Source of the DNA: Nostoc desertorum CM1-VF14
GTDB taxonomy: Bacteria > Cyanobacteriota > Cyanobacteriia > Cyanobacteriales > Nostocaceae
DNA: 64,000 nucleotides
Assembly (NCBI GenBank): GCA_019359245.1
Contig: JAHHHR010000001.1
Span: 124,001 to 188,000, forward strand
Direction: 5' to 3'
In this document: piece by piece, positions 59,227-64,000 of the stretch
How positions within the stretch are numbered: position 1 is the stretch's first letter
Layout: the number at the start of each line of letters is the position of its first letter
The notes under the pieces: model-generated
Database searches by the model: none
Told to the model about the DNA's origin: nothing
Seen by the model: the letters and a program-made list of their open reading frames with translations, nothing else
Position numbers and translations under genes: made by a program

Positions 59227-59723
59227 TGCTCAGGTCAATCCTTTAATCTAGCTTTTGGAGCGATCGCTCACCTTGAGGTATCGGGTATTTTTATTTTGAC
59301 ATACTAGTGCAGCAGGGCAATAATAACTGTACAGTTAAAAATAACCCAAAGGCATAGATATAAGCTTTCTTCCCTTCTCTCTCCTACCCCTTCAATTGTA
59401 GGGCGATCGCTATCTGTATAGTCTGTACCCAGTAAAAAATTATAATCTTCCTAAAAAAGCATGGAGATTAGGGTGTCTAGTAGGTTACGGCGTAAATAGA
59501 GCAACCATTGAAAATCTTTAAAAAGCTTATTCCATAATACTTTTGGCTTTTGACTTCCGCCTTGCGGTACTAGGCAGCAGCCAGAAGCTAGTTAGGCAAC
59601 AAATACGAAAGTTAGCCAAAATGCGATCGTGTCCTCAGCCATATCCAACTTTAGCTAACAAAAAATGAAAATGTAAGAATGCAGCTATGTAGATCGATAA
59701 TTTAGGTACGCAAAAAATCTGTT
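59227..59723. other. Intergenic region with a MITE-like element
   Basis: 497 bases without a gene, holding the second full copy of the 97-bp element (59477-59573). The sequence after it (59574-59723) is the likely promoter and leader of the carotenoid oxygenase gene. Confidence 0.6.
59477..59573 (-). repeat. 97-bp MITE-like element, copy 2 (inverted)
   Basis: Same length as copy 1 at 2490-2586 and its reverse complement in most positions; it ends CTTCCGCCTTGCGGTACTAG. Divergence is concentrated in the half away from that end. Confidence 0.78.
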
Positions 59724-61220
59724 ATGCAGACTAGTGAGGAAAAGTCAACAATAAAAGCCTGGGCAGGTGCGATACCTTCTCGACGAGAGGCTACGCCAAC
59801 GGTGAGCTTTCCTGCGGAACGCTGCGCGAATGCTAACGCAGAATCAGCAAAAGAATTTCCCGCTACCCAATTGCCAATTCTTTCTGGCAAAATTCCAGAT
59901 GACTTGCGTGGCACACTTTACCGCAATGGTCCCGCACGGCTAGAACGCGGTGGCATTCACGTGGGACACTGGTTTGATGGAGATGGAGCAATTCTAGCTG
60001 TAAATTTTAGCGATGCAGTTGCAACCGGGGTTTATCGCTACGTGCAAACCTCTGGTTATCAAGAAGAAGCCGCAGCAGGGAAACTAGTCTACGGCAATTA
60101 TGGCATGACTGCACCAGGCCCAATTTGGAATCAATGGCAAAAGCCCATCAAGAATGCTGCCAACACCTCGGTGCTAGCACTTCCAGATAAACTTTTGGCA
60201 CTATGGGAAGGTGGTAAACCCTACGCCCTCGATTTACAAACTTTAGAAACTTCGGGTGAAGATGATTTAGGGGGGTTAACTGAAGGATTAAACTATTCTG
60301 CACATTATAAGCGTGATAAGCAAACAGGAGAAATTTTTAATTTTGGCATTAGCCCTGGATTAAATGCGACGCTTTATATTTACAAAAGCGATTCAACTGG
60401 GAGGATTATCCAACAAGCCGCATACCAATTAGATGGTGTGCCATTAGTACATGATTTTGTTTTAGCAGGACAGTATCTTGTATTTTTCATTCCGCCAGTG
60501 CGGTTGAATGTCTTACCTCTGCTAATAGGGATAAGCAACTATAGTGATTCGCTAGATTGGCAACCTAAATTAGGAACTCAGATTTTAGTTATTGATCGGG
60601 AAACCCTATCTGTAGTGAGTCGTGGAGAAACCGAACCTTGGTTCCAATGGCATTTTGCTAACGGTTATGTAGATGCTAGCGGTTCAGTGATTGTGGATAT
60701 CGCCCGTTATGAAGATTTTCAAACTAACCAGTATCTCAAGGAAGTAGCGACAGGTAAGACTCACACCGTAGCAAAAAGTACATTAACGCGAGTTCATCTG
60801 CATCCTCAAACTGGCAAAATTACGTCAATTCAACCGCTATTGAACGGACATTGTGAATTTCCCAATGTACCACAGCAAAACGTGGGGCAAGCTTCCCGTT
60901 ACACATATATGTCAAAATCCCGTTCAGGAACAGATATTAGCCAAGAAATATTAAATGCGATCGCTCGTTTTGATCACAAGACCGAAACCCTCACCGAAGC
61001 AGACTTTGGAGAAAACCGTTATCCTTCAGAACCCATCTTTGCCCAAGATACCCAAAATCCTGCACAAGGTTGGGTACTAACTGTTGTCTACGATGGTAAT
61101 TCTCATAGTAGCGAAGTTTGGATATTTGATAGCGATCGCCTGGATGCCGAACCCGTTTGCAAACTAGGATTACCCAGCATCATCCCCCACAGCTTCCACG
61201 GCACTTGGAACCCAGCCTAA
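59724..61220 (+). CDS. Carotenoid/apocarotenoid oxygenase
   Basis: A 498-residue RPE65/CCD-family enzyme. The four iron-binding His are seen in NYSAHYKRDKQTGE, VPLVHDFVLAGQYL, PWFQWHFANGYVD and, at the C-terminus, IIPHSFHGTWNPA. The family opening is LSGKIPDDLRGTLYRNGPAR. It cleaves double bonds of carotenoids or apocarotenals (the closest characterised type is cyanobacterial apocarotenoid-15,15'-oxygenase, which makes retinal). Oddly, codons of about 18-37 are a GC-rich REP-like DNA repeat read in frame (59775-59833), lengthening the N-terminal tail before the conserved domain. Confidence 0.93.
   Translation: MQTSEEKSTIKAWAGAIPSRREATPTVSFPAERCANANAESAKEFPATQLPILSGKIPDDLRGTLYRNGPARLERGGIHVGHWFDGDGAILAVNFSDAVATGVYRYVQTSGYQEEAAAGKLVYGNYGMTAPGPIWNQWQKPIKNAANTSVLALPDKLLALWEGGKPYALDLQTLETSGEDDLGGLTEGLNYSAHYKRDKQTGEIFNFGISPGLNATLYIYKSDSTGRIIQQAAYQLDGVPLVHDFVLAGQYLVFFIPPVRLNVLPLLIGISNYSDSLDWQPKLGTQILVIDRETLSVVSRGETEPWFQWHFANGYVDASGSVIVDIARYEDFQTNQYLKEVATGKTHTVAKSTLTRVHLHPQTGKITSIQPLLNGHCEFPNVPQQNVGQASRYTYMSKSRSGTDISQEILNAIARFDHKTETLTEADFGENRYPSEPIFAQDTQNPAQGWVLTVVYDGNSHSSEVWIFDSDRLDAEPVCKLGLPSIIPHSFHGTWNPA
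59775..59833. repeat. REP-like repeat inside a coding region
   Basis: CCTTCTCGACGAGAGGCTAC, then GCCAACGGTGAGC and CTGCGGAACGCTGCGCG. It belongs to the same sort of palindromic, GCTACGC/GCGGAACGC-bearing repeat that elsewhere lies between genes. It encodes part of the oxygenase N-terminus without breaking the frame. Confidence 0.6.
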
Positions 61221-61356
61221 TAAACCCTCCGCGTTCCCTCTGCGTTTCCCTTAGCGTTCCTCTGCGTTAAAAAAACAACGCTACAGTAAAAACGAATAGC
61301 ATTGATCAGACATATCTGGTCAATGCAAAATCAAAAATTCCAAAGAATCTTGTCCT

Positions 61357-61938
61357 ATGCAATTACAAGAAAAACGCAACTATTCTCCCACAGAATATCT
61401 AGAACTAGAAGTCATTTCCGAGTCTCGTCATGAATATATAGATGGTCAAATTATACCTATGACAGGTGGAACACCAAATCACAACCAAATAGCTGGTAAT
61501 TTTTATGCAGCCCTCAATTTTGCTTTGAAGCGGCAACCTTATCGAGTATTCATAGCCGATCAACGTCTATGGATTCCCAAAAAGCGAATTCATACATATC
61601 CTGATGTTATGGTTGTTGCAGGTTCATTAGAATTTTCTGAGGGACGTACAGATACAATTATTAATCCCTTAGTAATTTGTGAAGTTCTATCCAAATCTAC
61701 TAGAAGCTATGATAGAGATGAAAAATTTGCGGCTTATCGTACTATCCCCAGTTTTCAGGAATATGTTCTAATTGATCAGTACAAAAATCATGTAGAACAA
61801 TATTCTAAAACTGATGAGAAAAAATGGATTTTCTCTGAATATGAAGAAGATAGTAATATCCTAATACTATCCTCTATTGAATTTCAAATCCCTTTATTAG
61901 ATATTTATGATAAAGTTGGCTTTGATGGTCAAGAATAA
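61357..61938 (+). CDS. Uma2-family putative restriction endonuclease-like protein
   Basis: A 193-residue member of the Uma2 family. It has YSPTEYLELEVISESRHEYI, then TYPDVMVVAGSLEF and VICEVLSKSTRSYDRDEKFA, holding the PD...E-x-like nuclease core. The Lys usually following the last acidic position appears as Leu-Ser-Lys, as in many copies. It is only distantly similar to the copy at 20586 and stands alone. The role is unknown. Confidence 0.87.
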   Translation: MQLQEKRNYSPTEYLELEVISESRHEYIDGQIIPMTGGTPNHNQIAGNFYAALNFALKRQPYRVFIADQRLWIPKKRIHTYPDVMVVAGSLEFSEGRTDTIINPLVICEVLSKSTRSYDRDEKFAAYRTIPSFQEYVLIDQYKNHVEQYSKTDEKKWIFSEYEEDSNILILSSIEFQIPLLDIYDKVGFDGQE

Positions 61939-62287
61939 CTTTACTCTAATTAGTTAACTAAGGAACAACGTAAATATCAGCATTTATCGCTTATAAGTCT
62001 ATTATTATAAATCTAAAATTTCAAAAAGATGCATTGTAATTTATATAATTTCCAGTAAAATGCTCATAATAATAACTTTGATTTTTAGTCAGAACTTTAA
62101 TCATGTTTACGAGACGCTACGCAGTAAGCCCAGCTATGCCCAAAGAGCTTTACATAATCAGGGCTTCGGTTCTGACTATGAACATTTTTACCCAGATTGA
62201 TTAACCGCACATGATATTACAATGATTTACGCGGGTTAGAATAGAAAAAAACTTTATATACATTTCGCTGATTAAGCATAATTGCCC
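61939..62287. other. Intergenic region before miaB
   Basis: 349 bases without a gene. A REP-like unit (62107-62130, GAGACGCTACGCAGTAAGCC) lies in the middle. The miaB promoter is presumably in the last 100 bases. Confidence 0.45.
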
Positions 62288-63652
62288 ATGACCACTTCTA
62301 AACGCCACTACCACATCACTACCTTCGGTTGTCAGATGAATAAAGCTGACTCAGAGCGCATGGCTGGCGTTTTGGAAGACATGGGCTTTGAATGGGCAGA
62401 AGATCCAAATAATGCAGATGTAATTCTCTATAATACCTGCACAATTCGGGATAATGCCGAGCAAAAGGTATATTCCTATCTTGGCAGACAAGCAAAGCGC
62501 AAACATGAGCAGCCTGATTTAACCCTCATCGTTGCTGGTTGTGTTGCCCAGCAAGAAGGTGAAGCGCTATTGCGGCGAGTCCCGGAATTAGACTTGGTAA
62601 TGGGGCCACAACACGCCAATCGCCTCAAAGATTTGTTGGAGTCGGTGTTTGACGGCAACCAAGTAGTCGCTACCGAGTCGGTTCATATTATTGAAGATAT
62701 CACCCAGCCGCGACGGGATAGTAAGGTAACAGCTTGGGTAAATATAATTTACGGCTGTAACGAACGCTGCACCTACTGTGTGGTTCCCAATGTGCGAGGT
62801 GTCGAACAATCTCGCACACCGTCAGCGATTCGGGCTGAAATGGAAGAATTAGGACGGCAAGGCTACAAGGAGATTACTCTACTTGGTCAAAATATTGACG
62901 CTTACGGTAGAGATTTACCAGGAACAACAGCAGAAGGCCGGCATCTGCACAACTTCACAGATTTACTTTATTATGTACATGATGTGCCGGGGATTGAAAG
63001 GTTAAGATTTGCTACTAGCCATCCCCGTTATTTTACAGAAAGATTAATTAAGGCTTGTGCTGAGTTGCCCAAAGTCTGCAAACACTTTCACATTCCCTTT
63101 CAATCTGGGGATAATGAACTTTTGAAAGCGATGTCGCGGGGTTATACTCATGAAAAATATCGCCGTATCATCGATACCATTCGGCGGTATATGCCAGATG
63201 CTTCTATTAGTGCCGATGCGATTGTCGGTTTTCCTGGGGAGACAGAAGCACAGTTTGAAAATACCCTGAAACTGGTAGAAGATATTGGCTTTGATATGTT
63301 GAACACAGCAGCATATTCACCGCGTCCAGGGACACCAGCCGCATTATGGGACAATCAACTGAGTGAAGAAGTTAAAAGCGATCGCCTCCAACGCCTGAAT
63401 CATTTAGGAAACTTGAAAGTAGCCGAGCGATCGCAACGTTACTTTGGACGTATCGAAGAAGTTTTGGTAGAAGACCGAAACCCCAAAGATAAAGCTCAGG
63501 TGATGGGACGTACTGATGGTAATCGTCTGACATTCTTTAGTGGCGACATCAAAGAATTGAAAGGGCAATTGGTGAAGGTAAAAATTACCGAAGTTCGCCC
63601 TTTTAGTTTGACAGGTGAACCAATTGAAGTGAGACAAGCCTTATCTGTCTAA
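62288..63652 (+). CDS. miaB: tRNA-2-methylthio-N6-dimethylallyladenosine synthase
   Basis: A 454-residue methylthiotransferase. The UPF0004 domain cysteines C15, C51 and C85 hold the auxiliary cluster. The radical SAM motif is C157, C161, C164 in [20 protein letters not shown]-terminal TRAM domain follows (about 380-450; [20 protein letters not shown]). It adds a methylthio group to i6A37 in tRNAs reading UNN codons. The ATG at 62288 is preferred over a TTG two codons upstream. Monocistronic. Confidence 0.96.
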   Translation: MTTSKRHYHITTFGCQMNKADSERMAGVLEDMGFEWAEDPNNADVILYNTCTIRDNAEQKVYSYLGRQAKRKHEQPDLTLIVAGCVAQQEGEALLRRVPELDLVMGPQHANRLKDLLESVFDGNQVVATESVHIIEDITQPRRDSKVTAWVNIIYGCNERCTYCVVPNVRGVEQSRTPSAIRAEMEELGRQGYKEITLLGQNIDAYGRDLPGTTAEGRHLHNFTDLLYYVHDVPGIERLRFATSHPRYFTERLIKACAELPKVCKHFHIPFQSGDNELLKAMSRGYTHEKYRRIIDTIRRYMPDASISADAIVGFPGETEAQFENTLKLVEDIGFDMLNTAAYSPRPGTPAALWDNQLSEEVKSDRLQRLNHLGNLKVAERSQRYFGRIEEVLVEDRNPKDKAQVMGRTDGNRLTFFSGDIKELKGQLVKVKITEVRPFSLTGEPIEVRQALSV

Positions 63653-64000
63653 GAATTAGACATCACCAGAAATTAAATACGCATCATCCAGAACCCTTGT
63701 AGAGACGTAGCAGTATTACGTCTCTACAATCTTATCTTTATTTCACCCTACCCCGGAAACGCATAAACCACTAGGAATTAATTGGTGTACCTAGTGGGTT
63801 GCATTTGGCACATTATGGTGATGAAGTCGTGCTAATTCCAACGAATGTTCGGGATAAGCTAAAAACCTCATTACACCGTTGCTTGATTCTGAGATATGTC
63901 AACGTGTTTGCGTCGTTTCAGTCAACCAATGCTGAATAAATCTTCTTAACCCAAACTGACGTTAAATTACATACCTCCAAAACTAAAAATCGTATTACTT
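63653..64000. other. Non-coding window end
   Basis: 348 bases without a supported gene. The palindrome at 63697-63729 follows miaB; beyond it no coding or structured feature was recognised. Confidence 0.5.
63697..63729. repeat. Palindrome downstream of miaB
   Basis: TTGTAGAGACGTA, loop GCAGTAT, TACGTCTCTACAA: a perfect 13-bp stem starting 45 bases after the miaB stop. This TAGAGACGT hairpin is a well-known Nostoc dispersed repeat and may terminate the miaB transcript. Confidence 0.65.

Noticed and set aside
1..64000. tRNA or rRNA genes
   Set aside because: No cloverleaf with TTCGA-type T-arm or rRNA-like conserved block was noticed; a covariance-model scan was not possible.

Overview
The window reads as chromosome of a filamentous, heterocyst-type cyanobacterium close to Nostoc. 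The evidence is the dense scatter of HIP1 octamers (GCGATCGC), heptameric short tandem repeats, many small palindromic repeats, a chlorophyll biosynthesis gene (acsF), a carotenoid oxygenase and cyanobacterial families such as DUF2996, DUF3386 and Uma2. No rRNA, tRNA, CRISPR array or intact transposon was found.

Layout. (1) 0.3-8.1 kb: an HpnJ-type radical SAM enzyme, a CDP-alcohol phosphatidyltransferase, a nucleotidyltransferase, a PEP mutase fused to a second nucleotidyltransferase, phosphonopyruvate decarboxylase and a 2-aminoethylphosphonate (AEP) transaminase. Together they predict PEP -> phosphonopyruvate -> phosphonoacetaldehyde -> AEP -> CMP-AEP -> a lipid or polyol carrying AEP, i.e. 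a phosphonolipid pathway. Several gene junctions carry repeats (a 97-bp MITE-like element, a 21-bp tandem array, heptamers). (2) 8.4-12.1 kb: cupin, isochorismatase-type hydrolase and amidohydrolase, then a ParE-type toxin-antitoxin pair. (3) 12.3-21.2 kb: EVE protein, methyltransferase, GT39 glycosyltransferase, and a MarR / HlyD / MFS / DHA2 drug-efflux island followed by a Uma2 gene. (4) 21.2-39.9 kb: mostly housekeeping and unlinked genes (TPR protein, M24-like protein with galK, ilvD with a divergent LysR, tmk, DUF3386, LuxR regulator, Coq4-like protein, a large metalloprotease, hydrolase, SDR-CIA30 protein).

(5) 39.9-50.7 kb is the most interesting region: a RiPP (ribosomal peptide) locus. 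A leftward unit encodes a transposase-like HTH protein, a C39 peptidase-containing ABC exporter, an HlyD adaptor and a PpiC/SurA-type prolyl isomerase. A divergent rightward unit encodes two double-glycine precursor peptides, a perfect hairpin, a 54-residue membrane peptide, an APH-fold kinase and a HopA1-family protein. The kinase/HopA1 pair matches the split Ser/Thr dehydratase of class V lanthipeptides and thioamitides. It is followed by a frameshifted, truncated aldo/keto reductase running into a frameshifted second prolyl isomerase.

(6) 50.7-63.7 kb: hydrolase, AhpD-like protein, a membrane-anchored retropepsin, a coiled-coil membrane protein of unknown function in tandem with a uridine phosphorylase, acsF, a TM2 protein, DUF2996, a carotenoid oxygenase with a repeat apparently embedded in its reading frame, Uma2 and miaB.

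Dispersed elements: three copies of a ~130-bp element with ATACAGCAGTTT termini, a 97-bp element in two inverted full copies plus a fragment, and a 197-bp element with 32-bp terminal inverted repeats. All functions are inferred from sequence reading alone; no database search was run.
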